The position numbers were made by a program, and so were the translations under genes. Below, in pieces: positions 26,001 to 37,337 of a stretch of 64,000 nt of DNA; positions within the stretch are counted from its first letter, which is position 1, and each line of letters begins with the position of its first letter. Below the pieces are notes generated by a model that saw nothing but the letters and a program-made list of their open reading frames with translations, was not told the origin of the DNA and searched no databases. The DNA lies in assembly GCF_047495875.1 (NCBI RefSeq), contig NC_092462.1:37787523-37851522 (forward strand). The letters are read 5' to 3'. Source of the DNA: Pithys albifrons albifrons. Taxonomy: Eukaryota; Chordata; Aves; Passeriformes; Thamnophilidae.

Positions 26001-29000
26001 TTCTCCTCTCTCTTTCTCTCTCATCAAGACATTACCATGAAGACTATAAGTAACTCCAAGAACTGTAGCTTTTGCTCAGCTGCTTAAGACTGATGAGTTT
26101 AAGAGGCTGGTCACTAAAAACATGGTGAAAACTTAGTATCCTAGTGGGCATTGTGCATGATGGGAAATGGCAAGATTAGAGACCCCTTAGGTGTCTTCAT
26201 CTTGCTACCACCACAAAACCACGGTTTGTACAGTGTTTGAACTGAGTGATGAAGCACAAGAAGGGGTAAGATCTCTAAAGCAAAAGGACAAATATGCTTT
26301 AATCTCTCAGTAATGGTACTCTGTCCCACATTATGCTTATTTTGGTATTTTACTGCATAACATCAGAAAGCCAATCACTCTTAAAAACACTTGTAGAAAC
26401 CTAGTTCATCTTTCAGCTCAGAATTGAGCTGCTTGGCCAAAATCCAGGCAGAACCTACCTGCCACTTATGGTTAGTGGACTTTCAGATACAGCCAGAAAT
26501 ATGGGCCACAACAAAAAATAAGAATCCCTCTCCTACAGTGAAGTCCAGTGTTGTGGTAGGGGACCTCAGTGGAAAAGCAGTGTGAATTGTGAGGGCTTAT
26601 ACTAACTTGGAATATTTTTAATAGCACATCACCAGCCTGCATGCATTTTTCACCTGTCAAAATGACATTTTTTTACCTATCTGTGGGTTCATCCTAAGAC
26701 ATTAAGTGCAAGTTATTGGGATTTGACATTTTCACAGCATTGGCTATGGAATGAAATACACCTATATACACTTTTGCTGCTGTACACTCATCCTGCTTCT
26801 AATATGAGCTAAAACTTAAGATGACTTCTTAAACACAGGTGTGAAGCATGTTAATGCAGGTATCTGCTGACGCATGACTGCACATTTGAAGGGCAGGTAA
26901 ATCTTAACAAGGGCAAATTCACGATTGATACTGATTTGACTATTTCTCAAGTGATGTTAAAAATAAAAAAAAAAAAGATAAGAAGTCTTTTAATAAGTTT
27001 TTTTTTTGGGGGTGGGGGTTAGTGTGTTGGTACTGAGCATTTATGAATAGCATTTCCTACTTTAGTAATCAACTCACATAGGACGGGAAAACAAGTACGT
27101 GAAAAATCTGCATCTTATTTACATTTGTAATATTACATAAATCTGAAGGTATTAATACAAACATTTAAATGAAGGTTTGACAACCAAATGCAGGGAAAAT
27201 CCTTTTGATGTTTAACTAAAGGAGATTGTAAGGATACAATTTGAAAAGTGAAGGGTGGAGTTTAAAAACATACCTCACCCACTGCAAAAATGTCTAGGCT
27301 GTTCTTGGCCTATGTTTTAAAGTGCATATTAATAGATCTTCAATAACAGGTGTTTCTTGTTCTGCAAGTAGTAAGTTAGCTTGTCATTTAGTGTATTTTA
27401 ATCAAGTATAAAAAAAGTCAACTGGCTTTTTGCATACTAGATGAATGCATGTTCATAAAGCATTTATTTCAAAAGTTATGATACTTTGCCCCGAAGATAC
27501 AAATGTGGTACTGCTCGAGATACCCAGCACCTTGCCTAATTACATATAAATTTAGCATTGCTAATTAATGCTTTATTTTCTACTGTGATTCTGTACTTCA
27601 CTATTGTGATATCCAGAAAATAGATGCAGTGTGTCCTTAGTTCAGTAAGTGCACTGGGTTATTTTTTAGTGGTCACCAGTTACGTGTCTGCTGCTCAACA
27701 GTGTTGGCTTATCTTGATTTGTATATCACCTGGAGCTGCTGAGTGTCTTTGCAAATTGTTTATGTAATTTCAGCAATGACCATGACAGACTGTAGACTGT
27801 AGCTTAAGATGGACAAAAACAATTTAGTTCCTTAAATTTTCTGATCTCAAATAGGCTTATAGATGGTATTGTTATTTTATTTTTCAGATCTTCTGCATTT
27901 TCTGATCTTAGTTTGATTAAACACTTTGAATTTGCATTTGGCTTAGAAAAAGAAAAAATACATGATTCTTTTGAATAGCAACATCAAACTTAGAGTTGAG
28001 AAGGCTGGTAAATTTTGTTCTGAAACAGTCGGGTGTGAAATCTTGGCTCTGTTTAAATCTGTGGCAACATTACAGTAATTTCAAGTGAAGGTATTCACCT
28101 CTACTAAATACTTTACATCCTAAGGGCTCTGCAAGTTGTTGCATAAACATTATGTAGTTAGATGATGAAAGAAACTACTCTCATTTCCCTTTAGAAAAGG
28201 GAAATTCCTCCCCTAAGGTGAAAAAATCTTTGCTGCCAGGTTTCTGAGGGAGAAGAGGTAATCCAGCAATGAAGGAATATTCTGGGATTAATTTGGTGTG
28301 GCCTAGATACATGCTGGAGAGTATCAGAGCTGACCCAAATGTTTTGAGGAACAGTGCCTGCTTTCTACTAATCAGCCCGGACACCAAGAGTTAGCAGGGC
28401 AATTTTGGAGAAACTGTTTGGATATAAACCTGAAAGAGAGGCAAATTGTTAAATTAATTTTCACTCATAAGTCTGCTTATTTAAATCTAAAATGTTTAGA
28501 AGATGTGCTTGCTTATGATATCTTGTAGGTTAGTAAGAAGTCAACCATATTTTTCAAGCAGTTAGCCAAGAGTCTACAGAAGTCTGTCTGTGGATCACCA
28601 TGCTTTAACAGAATATGCAGTTTTCCTGTCACTTCTGTGTTGTCCCAAAGTATCATTTGAGTGGAAAAAGAAAAATCTATTAATTACACAGATGCTCTGT
28701 TCATTTTATTATATATATAAATATGTCAGAATTGTTGATAGTAAATCATGAATTGAATAAATTTCACTTTGGCCTAAGGTTTACAGTAACAGCTTTCATT
28801 ACTCAAAGGGTCAATGAATAAAAATAAGAATAAACCAGTGATTTTTTTCAGTTTAATTTGAAATAATGTTAATTGAACTAGTCTTCTGTTCTTTAAGTAT
28901 GATTTTCAAGTTGGGACCAGAGGAGGTTTTGTTTTATTTTTAAGGACAAAATTTTAATTCAACTTTTTCCTGCTTACTCTCTAAACTCCAGCTAACATCT

Positions 29001-29169
29001 AAAGGTGTCTCTGAGTTGAGCAAACTACTCAGAATGATGATTTAGTTAAGCCAGACTTGAAAGTACAGTCTAGAGATCTGCTTCCTGGTAATTGCACACA
29101 GCTGGGAATTTAGAGAAGTTTTGGTTTAATTGGAATACTTGGGCAACTAGTTTTTAAATCATTACAGTT
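20036..29169. other. Intergenic, no gene recognised
   Basis: This is AT-rich single-copy-looking DNA. I saw no exon, LINE tail or LTR. A 12-bp tandem duplication is at about 25,388-25,411. The ORFs at 22,427-22,771 (114 codons, +) and 22,366-22,692 (108 codons, -) overlap on opposite strands and show no known motif. Confidence 0.55.
25388..25411. repeat. 12-bp tandem duplication
   Basis: The string AGGTAACTGCCC occurs twice in direct succession, followed by a third partial AGG. It is probably a slippage product. Confidence 0.75.
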
Positions 29170-29744
29170 TGCTATGGTTTAACCCCAGCCAGCAGCCAAA
29201 CTCCACTCAGTCCCTTGCTCACAACCCCACCAGTAGGATTGGAGAGAGAGTCAGAAGGGTTAAAACTAGAAAAGTCATGTTTTGAGATAAATAGTTTAAT
29301 AGGAAAAGCAAAAGCCACAACGGACAAGCAATGCAAAACAAAGAATTAATTCACTACTTCCCATGGGCAGGAAGGTTTTCAGTCATCTCCAGGAGGTCAG
29401 AGACCCATCATATGTAATGGTTACTTGGAAGACAAACACCATCACTCAGAACGTTCCCGCCTTCCTCCTTCTTCTCCCCACTTTATGTACTGAATAAGAT
29501 GCCATATGGTCTGAAATAGCTGTTTGGTCAGTTTGGGTCACTTGTCCTGGCTTCATCTCCTTCCAATTTTCCATACACCTCCAGTTTCCTCTCCAGCATG
29601 GCAGTACATGGATGTGTAAGCCCTGCTCAGCAGTAATGAAAACACCTCTATATTATCAGCCCTGTGTTTAGCACAATTCCTAAACACAGCCCCATTCTGG
29701 CCAGTGCAAAGAAAATTAACTCTACCCCAGGCAAAACCAGCACA
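29170..29744 (-). mobile_element. Solo LTR of avian ERVL-type retrovirus
   Basis: The block begins TGCTATGGTTTAACCCCAG and ends AAAACCAGCACA. These are the two ends of the widespread bird ERVL LTR, here in reverse orientation because the sense strand ends GGTTAAACC...CA. Typical inner landmarks are present, including the ACTTCCCATGGGCAGGAAGG segment and TTTAAT at 29,295-29,300, which is ATTAAA on the sense strand. The flanking pentamers (CAGTT and GCATT) match only at the last two positions, so any duplication has decayed. No gag or pol sequence adjoins it, so it is a solo LTR. Family assignment is from memory of the consensus. Confidence 0.88.
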
Positions 29745-29974
29745 GCATTATACATTACAAAAAGAAAGCTGAATGGCAGTAAGCTGAGAGATCTGGAAAC
29801 TTACAAGTATTTGAAGATGGATGAGATTCTGACAATGTCACTCTTACTTGTCACAGGTGACTTAAAAGCAGTGGAGTTCAGCTTGCCAAGACAATGAATT
29901 TATTACAGTTCTTCACCTTTATTTCAAACTTGTCTTGACAGATCTAATTAGTTTTTCTCTTGAGTTACGATTTG

Positions 29975-30070
29975 GATGGGTTTGGGGGTTAGTTGTTTTT
30001 GGTTTTGTGGGGTTTTTTTGTGGTTTAGGTTTGGGGGGGGGGGTTTGTGTGTGTTTTGTTTTGTTTTTAT
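29975..30070. repeat. G/T-rich tract with G11 run
   Basis: One strand is almost only G and T for nearly 100 bases. It has G runs at about 29,978, 29,984, 30,009 and an 11-G run at 30,033-30,043. The spacing could allow a G-quadruplex, though the loops are long. Confidence 0.75.
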
Positions 30071-32248
30071 TTAGCTTTCAGTTTGGGCAAAAAGTAGAAA
30101 ACACAATTTAAAAATTGAAAGAAATATCTATATTGATACCACAGCTAAAACTGCACAAACTGGAAATCATTTAGTTCATATCAAGTAGGGGTATCTGTGT
30201 AACTTTGGACCTAAGGAAGGAGAGAAACTTGCACAAAACAACATATCTACATGGTGTACTAAAGCCCTTATGAAATCTATTTTATTGTGATTATATTTAG
30301 TAAAAGACTTGAATGTGTGCAGCGTTATGATACAACAGCTGCTGTTGTCTGCAATTCCCACAAAGCGTGCCTTTTATAACAGAATCATTTCATTGAATTA
30401 CTAATCAATACAATTTGGTGTCAGACACTACATAATAGAAATAATCTACTGTTCAAGAATTTTTCTCCAAATGGCAGCTCACTAAGAGGCTGCACAACAT
30501 TATGGTGTTTCTTTCCAACCACCTATAAGATCAAACCTACAGCTGATGAAATCTGCAGAGAATTAAGAAAGCTCAGAGCTGCCTAGCAGTGGTTTTATGA
30601 TTCATTGCCATTAAGACTCTTAACTTCCAGTTATCCATCTGTGATACAATACCACAAACTTCATATGACTAATGGCAGTAGTCTTGCCATCATTCTCTGT
30701 TGCAGACACCATTGCCATACCCCAGGCATCCAGGGACCCCAGATTTCTGTGATGTTAATTCAGTTTCTATTATTTCAGTGTTAATGAATAAATCTATCTA
30801 ATGGACTGGTCTTTTCCAGTAATTATTAGTTGACCTTTTATGTATTGATGTAAAATGAGGTAGGCCACATTTTCTCAAATGGTATTTTGCTCACTTACCC
30901 TCCTGTTACTAAGCTAAGGAACAAAAGAAAATACTGGTTTTAGCATCTATTAACTGTTGTACCTCCACACTTGCACTTATTTGTTACATTAAGTAACAAA
31001 TTTGGAGTGCCTCATTTTATTTGTCTTTGAAATGTCATAGGGCTCTATCTTGTGCAGATTTGACATGTTGGATTTATTCAACTTTGCCAATGCTTTACAA
31101 ATGTTTCTTATTTCCCCTAGTAAGGTTTTGTTTAATTTTAAACAACATAGCCGAATGTATCCTGAAGAGAAATCTGTGAAAGTTATTGAAGATTTATTGC
31201 TGATAAATGATACTGAATTGTTAATACCCAAATTGACAGTTATTTGCTAAACTATCAACAGTTCATTACTAAACAGCAAAATTCCAAAGAAATACAGAAC
31301 TCTAATTAATTTCCAGTTGTAAAATTTCCAATTTTTGCCTCAAAGACACTGTGGATCTTGTTCAGCCCAACAATTTCATCAAATTAACTCCAATTATTTA
31401 CTATATTTGAGAAGTCTTTTAGAAAAGTAAATCAGCATCTGAAATGTGGGTGTTTACAGCAACCATTTTTTCAGCATAACAGAAAGTGCAGCAGCCTCTT
31501 TCAATTTGCTCTGCCCTAGATTCAGGAAATGATGCAAGTTAATTTCGGTTTGAAGTGCTTGGAAATATAGTGCCTTGAAAAAGGAAATTTTCTGGACCTG
31601 AGATATATAACTATTCACACTTATGTCTGCCTCAAAATACAGGTGAGAGTTATTTTGAAAAGTAGTTTAAATATATATTTTCCCTTTTAAATGGCATAAC
31701 TATGCTTAGAATCATTCCAATTCTTTTCAAACACCCACATAACAGACTATCCCATCCACTCTTTTAATGAGATCTAAATCTGTCAACAATTGTCAACACT
31801 CATCAGTATTTGGATATTTTGAGGACTTGTAAGTGCAAAAGAAGTTAAATTTATTTAGACAAAAGCAGTATTAATAATACAATGTAGTTCATAAACATTG
31901 ACTGGTACTCATTAACAGAAAGGGCAGCTGGAAAAAATATTTTTGCATTACAGTCTTCAGGACATTGGTAGCATCCAGATCAGTACAAAATAATGAGCTT
32001 GCTTACTGTTGCTGTGTGGGAAAAGAGAAGAGGAGCTAGAGGTGATACTGTAGGAGAAAAACAGACTAAGTAGGCATGACAGGAGTATGGGGGCTAAATG
32101 TAATGACAGGAACTTCATAACATGTTCTTCATAAAAGTGACAGGGAAAGCAAAGGAGGCAAACAGCACTCTGCCAGAAGCATCCGTTCAAATCCTGACAT
32201 ACTGAAGAATAATATTTGGTAGGACACACATGGCTGAAACTCTGGCTT

Positions 32249-32285
32249 TAAAAAAAAAAAAAAAGAAAGAAAAAGAAAAAGAAGG
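32249..32285. repeat. A-rich / (AAAAG)n-like run
   Basis: A run of about 15 A is followed by GAAAGAAAAAGAAAAAGAAG. It is a purine-only simple repeat. Confidence 0.85.
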
Positions 32286-32982
32286 ATAATTGAGAATAAC
32301 AAGAAGAATGGTACTAAAGATTGTAAAGATTGGAAATCATGAACAGAAAAGCATGAAGATTAAGCACATCCTAGTCTAAATTGCAAAAGCATGTATTAAG
32401 TACTATTGGGAGACACTTACTTTATTACAGTACTTTTAAAACAATCTCAGAAATAAGGAAGAATTTAAAATCCTGTCCTGTGTGTGCAATCTCTCAGATG
32501 TAAACTAGAGGTGTGTCTTGGATTCCTCCTGGATAGCCCAGGATTTCAATATGCAGCACTAATAAGTTGGCTATTGGGGTAATACACTACACAAGTTTTC
32601 CATAAATGTCAACACCCAGCTTGCCTTAGATCCAAAGTAACAATATGGAAAACCGCATAGGCTTTGTTCAGAGATGACCACCTAAATGCAAATGGTCTTA
32701 AAAGTCAAGTGAAATAGAAAAGGTCAGAAAGGATGGGAAAAGGGATTGCATGGAGCTGGAAGGTTTCACTAGAGCAGAGGTGTTGCTTGTGTTGAGAGTA
32801 TTCAGTTTAGAAAAGCAAGTTACTGTCTGCCACCTGGCATTTTCCAACGCTTTCTTTTATCGAAGCATGATCAAGTTTGCTGTTATAGGAAGCCCAGTGA
32901 AATACTGCAATAAATGAAGTGTGGGTACTTATATCTGGAAACATCTAAGAAAAGTGAAATTGATTAAGGTCTACAATCCATT

Positions 32983-33539
32983 TGTCATGGTTTGACCCCA
33001 GCTGTCAACTAAGCACCAAATCACCTCTCACTCACTCAGGCCCAACAGGATGGGGGGAAGAACTGGAAGGGCAAAAGTGAGAAAACTTTTGGGTTGAGAT
33101 AAAGACAGTTAAATAAGTAAAGGAAAAACCACACAAGCAAAGCAAAACAAGGCATTCATTCACAACTTCCCATGGGCAGCAATCCCCAGAAAAGCCAGGT
33201 TCCATCACGTGTAACAGTGACTTGGGAAGAAAAATGTCATCACTCCAAACATCCCCCCTTCCTCCTCCTTCCCTCAGCTTTATATGCTGAGACACCATAT
33301 GTTATGGAATATCCCTTTAGTCAGCTGGAATCAGCTGTCCCAACTGTGTCCCATACCAACCTCTTGTGCATACGCACTCTCCTCTCTGTCGGGGTGGGGT
33401 GAGGAGCATAAAAGGCCTTGACTCTGTGCAAACACTGCTCAGCAACTACCTGATTATCAACATTGTTTCCAGCACAAATCCAAAATGTATCCCTATACCA
33501 GCTACTATGAAGAGAAACTCTTTCATAGCCCAAACCGAC
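32983..33539 (-). mobile_element. Solo LTR of avian ERVL-type retrovirus (second copy)
   Basis: This belongs to the same LTR family and orientation as the copy at 29.2 kb. It begins TGTCATGGTTTGACCCCAGC and contains the family's CTTCCCATGGGCAG, AGCTTTATATGCTGAG and AAAAGGCCTTGACTCTG segments. On the sense (minus) strand the TATA box is ATATAAAG at 33,278-33,285. The pentamer CCATT lies directly before it (32,978-32,982) and directly after it (33,540-33,544), fitting the 5-bp target duplication of ERVL elements. The distal terminus is eroded (CCGAC instead of the usual CAGCACA). No internal retroviral sequence is next to it. Confidence 0.9.
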
Positions 33540-34282
33540 CCATTGTTGATAATTTCAATGAAACCCTTTGTGTTTTGTGCTCACTGAACTCAGCAGAAAA
33601 AAAATTTGGTCTCTGACTTGCAGGTTTTACATAGACCACCTATGTTCTGACAGAAAAAAAGCCCTCAGACGAGCAAAATGGGAGGTTTATGTACAGTGAA
33701 GCCTTTACAGCAGTTTGTTGTTTTATGAATTTTGTAATATGTGACTTTTTTCTTGGTAGGTACAAAAGTCTATAGGAATTTGCTTTCAGACATTGTATTG
33801 AAGCAGTTTGTTTTATTGTGACCGGATATGCAGGACAAGAGTTAAGAAACACATCCAAATGCAGATGTTTCTCCCATGTGAGCAACTGCATAAGATCTTG
33901 ACATTTGTTAATGACCTTGCTCCATACACCATCCCCCAAATCCCCAGCAATAAGGCAACTAACTGCGTGGCTTAGGGGATTGGTAATCGGATACCTCACC
34001 TCCAGGTCATCGTAGGTCTCTGATTCAAGAGCAGCAAGGCTTTGTAGTCACTTATATGCCTTTGGATATTTATTTGGAGGCATATCAGGCATATTTGGAG
34101 AAGTGAACATGATTTCTGTGCAACAAGCAGTAGATGTCCACATATGGATACAAATATTATGACAGTTGCCAGTCTGTTTGAAACATTTGAATGACTATCA
34201 GTTTAAAAGAGGTTGATTATAATAACAGTTAGGATTGTGTCTTGTTTTACTGCTGCCTGCACAGTAGAAATATCATGGCCTT

Positions 34283-34305
34283 TATATATATATATATATA
34301 TATAT
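34283..34305. repeat. (TA)n microsatellite
   Basis: About 11 uninterrupted TA units followed by TGCAC. It is likely to be length-variable. Confidence 0.95.
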
Positions 34306-35652
34306 GCACTTATATTCTGTAACTGAGAGAGGCAAAAATTTGTGTTTAACCCTCCCTCTTTTCCCCTCCAGGACATAAAATACTTTGAAAAATGATTTTG
34401 AATGTTACTGCAGGCAATCCAAAGCCAACTTTAATTTGCATATTCTGCCTTAGCAGGTATGAATTCAACAAGAGTGAAAATATGTTCTGAGGGTCTTAGG
34501 CACTTTACTACATAGGAGAAACTGTAAGTGCAGAATTTAAGACTTCAGCACATCCTTAGTGAGGATAAAACTGAAATAGAACTACTTTCAAGGTCAGTAT
34601 TATCTAATAGTTCTGAAGTCAAACTGCCTGGCCTGTGCATGAGAAAAAAAAAAAAAACAACAAACAAATCAAACAGGTAGATGATGCTCCCTGCTGTGGA
34701 GGCACCAGGGCAGGCAGGTGTAACAGTCAACCAGGAACATGATGCCTTCTCCAGTTTCCCGTCATTGGCCGTTCTGGAAGAGAGAGGGGCTGGCTGGATG
34801 GCATGAACATCCTGTCCATTGGCCCGTACTGCCTCCCAGTGGACTTCAGCTACTTCTCTTTCAGGGTAAAAAGCAGGTGTTTTTTTTTTTAAATGCCAGG
34901 AACAGAAGCCGTTGTCCTCAAACAACTAATAGGAGAATTCACTGACAGCAAGACTTTGGGTATCTAAAACCAAAAGAACAAAACTTTTGGTCATCTTCCA
35001 GTATGTAGCTCTCTGTGATCATCACGGATGCATGCTTTGCCTGTGGGTTTCTGCAGAACATATACCTCCATATAAAAAAAACCTCAAAACCAGTTCTGGC
35101 AGGCAGCCTTACAAATGTGAGTTCTCATCACATCCACTTGGCACATAGAGGTCTCTTTCCCTGTCACTCTCAGCTCTGGGAAGCAGCAGCAGAGTAGTAT
35201 CACATCCAATGGCTGTAGCCAGTTTTACTGTACTTTCAATGGATTAGAGCTGTTGCCAATGCCTTAAACACTACATTTGTCTGTCTTGTACCTTGGTCTT
35301 ACAGAATGGGGAGGAAAAAAAGCACACAGTGCTACAGCACACGTTATACAAATAAACAAAGACTTTTGTGTTTAGGTGTGTCCAGCTACAAAGGTCACTT
35401 AGGTGTGGGGATTTTTTTCCTCCAAAGTGATCCTGTTCAGAGTGGAATATCCTGTTTCATTGCTATACTCCTTATCATTGAAAGTTAACGTTCAGAATCC
35501 TTGGATCTGATATCCTTACACTCCAGAAAAGAAATAGAACTAAAAACATCAAGGCAAGTGGATAGAACCGAATACACAGGGAAAAAAAGTATTACATTGG
35601 AAGAATTGTTCTTGTATCACTCTGAATTGTGGAGAGCTTACAATATCAGGCT

Positions 35653-35668
35653 TGTGTGTGTGTGTGTG
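35653..35668. repeat. (TG)n microsatellite, short
   Basis: About eight TG units followed by CATGCACGTG. Confidence 0.85.
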
Positions 35669-36233
35669 CATGCACGTGTCAGACTCCTTCAAAGGAGGAA
35701 ATAGGATGCCTAACATTTAGTGTAGAAAATTAGCAACAAAATACACACCAGCTATGGGGCTGATAGCATCTCTGTAATCTTGTACTTAATCTACTATCCC
35801 CAAGAAAACATCTGTTGACTTTCCAGAGCTACTCTGCCCTGGCTGCACACAATTAACGGGCCTGTGGCAACCCCTAAAATTAAGCGTTTGCACCTGCATT
35901 TTTAATAGTCGGTGCCCGAGCAGCGCTGCCCATTCAGCTGGGAAAGCCCAAACCCCACTGGAACTCTCCCACTCCTCCCCCTTTGCTGGAGCGGTGCAGG
36001 CGCGTCTGCCCCAGCCGCGCTCCGGGGGGCAGCAGGTGAACGGGAGCGCACGGCCGGCGGAGCGGCGGGGCGGCGGGGCGGGGGCAGGAGCGAGCGGCGG
36101 CCCGGGGCGAGGCGCCCCCGCCCCGGTGCGGGGCGGCCACGTGGAACCGCGGCTCCCGCGGTGGCCACTTCCTGCTCCGCATCACCCCGTCCGCTGCGCC
36201 CAGCGGGGAGGCAGGCGCGCAGCCCGCAACGGG

Positions 36234-36283
36234 GAGCGGGAGAGGGAGAGAAAAAAAGAGAGAAAAAGAAAAAAAAAAAGAAA
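36234..36283 (+). repeat. GALNT7: Polypurine (GA/A-rich) tract in GALNT7 5' leader or promoter
   Basis: About 50 bases are almost purely A and G (GGGAGCGGGAGAGGGAGAG, then A-rich with scattered G), in the middle of an otherwise CpG-rich island. It lies about 200 bases before the start codon, so it is either core promoter or part of the 5' UTR. Such tracts can form triplex DNA or bind GAGA-type factors. Confidence 0.8.
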
Positions 36284-36480
36284 CTTTGTACGTGCGGCGG
36301 CGGGAGCACAGCCTCCGCAGGCGGGCGGCTGCCGGAGAGCAGCGGCGGCCGTGGGAGGCGGGGGAACGGCGGCGGGGCCGGGCCGGGCTGTGCCAGGGGG
36401 GGCGGAAGGCGGCCGGTGCGCGGGGCCGGGCGCTGCGTGCGCGGCGGCGGGAGACAGAGGGCGGGCGGGCGGGAGGGAGG

Positions 36481-36606
36481 ATGCGGCTGAAGCTGGGCTT
36501 CCTGCTGCGCGCCGTGCTGCTGGCGGGCAGCTTCTTGGGGCTGCTGCTGCTCTGGTCCTCGCTGTCGCCTCGCGCCGAGGAGCCGGATCTCCCGGGACGG
36601 ACGCGG
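36481..36606 (+). CDS. GALNT7: GALNT7 coding exon 1 (N-terminal, partial gene)
   Basis: This exon encodes the first 42 residues of polypeptide N-acetylgalactosaminyltransferase 7, a Golgi enzyme that adds GalNAc to peptides already carrying GalNAc. The start reads MRLKLGFLLR, followed by a hydrophobic segment with GSFLGLLLLWSSLSPR. Human GALNT7, as I recall it, starts MRLKIGFILR with GSFLGLVVLWSSLTPR, so position and pattern agree. The layout is a short basic cytosolic tail (MRLK), a signal anchor at about residues 6-28, and the beginning of the stem. The ATG at 36,481 is the first ATG after the polypurine tract and has A at -3. The same frame is open upstream to 36,286 but only through a non-ATG codon. 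The exon ends at CGG before GTGAGT, phase 0, where the human exon also ends by my memory. The catalytic and lectin exons lie beyond the window. Confidence 0.94.
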
Positions 36607-36612
36607 GTGAGT
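36607..36612 (+). promoter_or_regulatory. GALNT7: 5' splice site of GALNT7 exon 1
   Basis: A GTGAGT donor directly follows the codon where similarity to GALNT7 stops. The ORF stays open for a long way into the island, but that is a GC-rich artefact and the residues past this point no longer match the family. Confidence 0.9.
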
Positions 36613-37323
36613 GCGCGACCGCGCAGGGCGCGCTGGAGCGGGTGGCGGGGCCGCCGCCCGGGATGTGACCGGCGGCGGCTGCGAGCGGGCGGGGGGCGGG
36701 TGCCCGGGCTGCGGCCTGCCGAGCCTTGCAGGCCCGAGAGGGGAGCGCGGACCGGCGGGGCCGGCCTCATCCGGAGCCCGGGTGGCGCAGCGCCGTGGGG
36801 CTGCCCGCGGCCGGGCTCGGCGGCGCCGTGTTCCGAGGGACCCCGGCGGCAGAGCCCGGCCGGGGTCCGATCCGCGCCGCCGCACTCGGCGAGGGGCCGC
36901 CACGACCCTCCCACCCGTCCGGTGCCCGCTACCGGCGCGGCGGTGCGGGCAGTGCCCCGCCGGGAACCCTTCCCTTCCTCCACGGGACGTCCCCGCTGGT
37001 GGTGCCCCGGGCACACGAAACCCGTGGGCTCGTCTCCTCTTTGGGGATTTTCCATCCCCTTAATACCCGCGCCGGTGCCCGCTGCGTGTGTCCTGCAAAG
37101 GTCTCCCCAGAGCTGCAACGAAGGTTGCAGGTGTTTCCTCGCCAACTCACCTAGCCGCCGCGGTTCGGCTTCCTGATGCTTTGCTAACCAAAGGGCAGGG
37201 AGAAGCAGCAGATCAGGTAATTTAAAAACAGAGCACGGAAAGCCTAAAGGCGCTGAATTTATCCAGCTGGTGGTGCAGATCTCCCAACCCGAAATAGTGG
37301 GACCACAGGTGAGGTGTGTGTGT

Positions 37324-37337
37324 GGGGGGGGGGGGGG
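37324..37337. repeat. G14 homopolymer after short TG run
   Basis: An uninterrupted run of 14 G follows GTGTGTGTG near the downstream edge of the CpG island. It is prone to length variation and to sequencing error. Confidence 0.9.

Larger units (their letters stand above)
29745..32982. other. Intergenic between two LTRs; G/T-rich tract
   Basis: The two flanking ERVL-type LTRs share orientation, but nothing between them resembles retroviral gag or pol. Each has its own flanks, so I treat them as separate insertions. A G/T-rich tract lies at 29,975-30,070 and an A/G-rich simple run at 32,249-32,285. Confidence 0.6.
33540..35900. other. Intergenic, upstream of GALNT7
   Basis: No exon was recognised. 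It contains a (TA)11 microsatellite at 34,283-34,305 and a short (GT)n run at about 35,653-35,668. The ORFs at 33,640-33,999 (119 codons, -) and 34,545-34,925 (126 codons, -) have no motif I know. Confidence 0.55.
35910..37150 (+). promoter_or_regulatory. GALNT7: CpG island promoter of GALNT7
   Basis: CpG density and GC content rise abruptly compared with the AT-rich flanks. The island covers the presumed promoter, the 5' UTR, exon 1 and the start of intron 1. Visible elements are clustered GC boxes (GGGGCGG-type) at about 36,063-36,086, a CACGTG E-box at 36,138-36,143, an ETS-type ACTTCC at 36,167-36,172, and a long polypurine tract at 36,234-36,283. I see no TATA box. This architecture suits a broadly expressed gene with dispersed start sites. 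The start site itself cannot be read from sequence. Confidence 0.9.

Noticed and set aside
29745..32982. Full ERVL provirus bounded by the two LTRs
   Set aside because: No gag or pol similarity was seen inside, and the second LTR has its own CCATT duplication.
36286..36480. N-terminal extension of GALNT7 from an in-frame TTG at 36,286
   Set aside because: The frame is open, but there is no ATG before 36,481. The homology to the family starts exactly at 36,481, which has a good context.
36607..37176. Continuation of the GALNT7 frame to 37,176 as coding sequence
   Set aside because: A GTGAGT donor lies where similarity to GALNT7 ends. Beyond it the translation is GC-driven low complexity.
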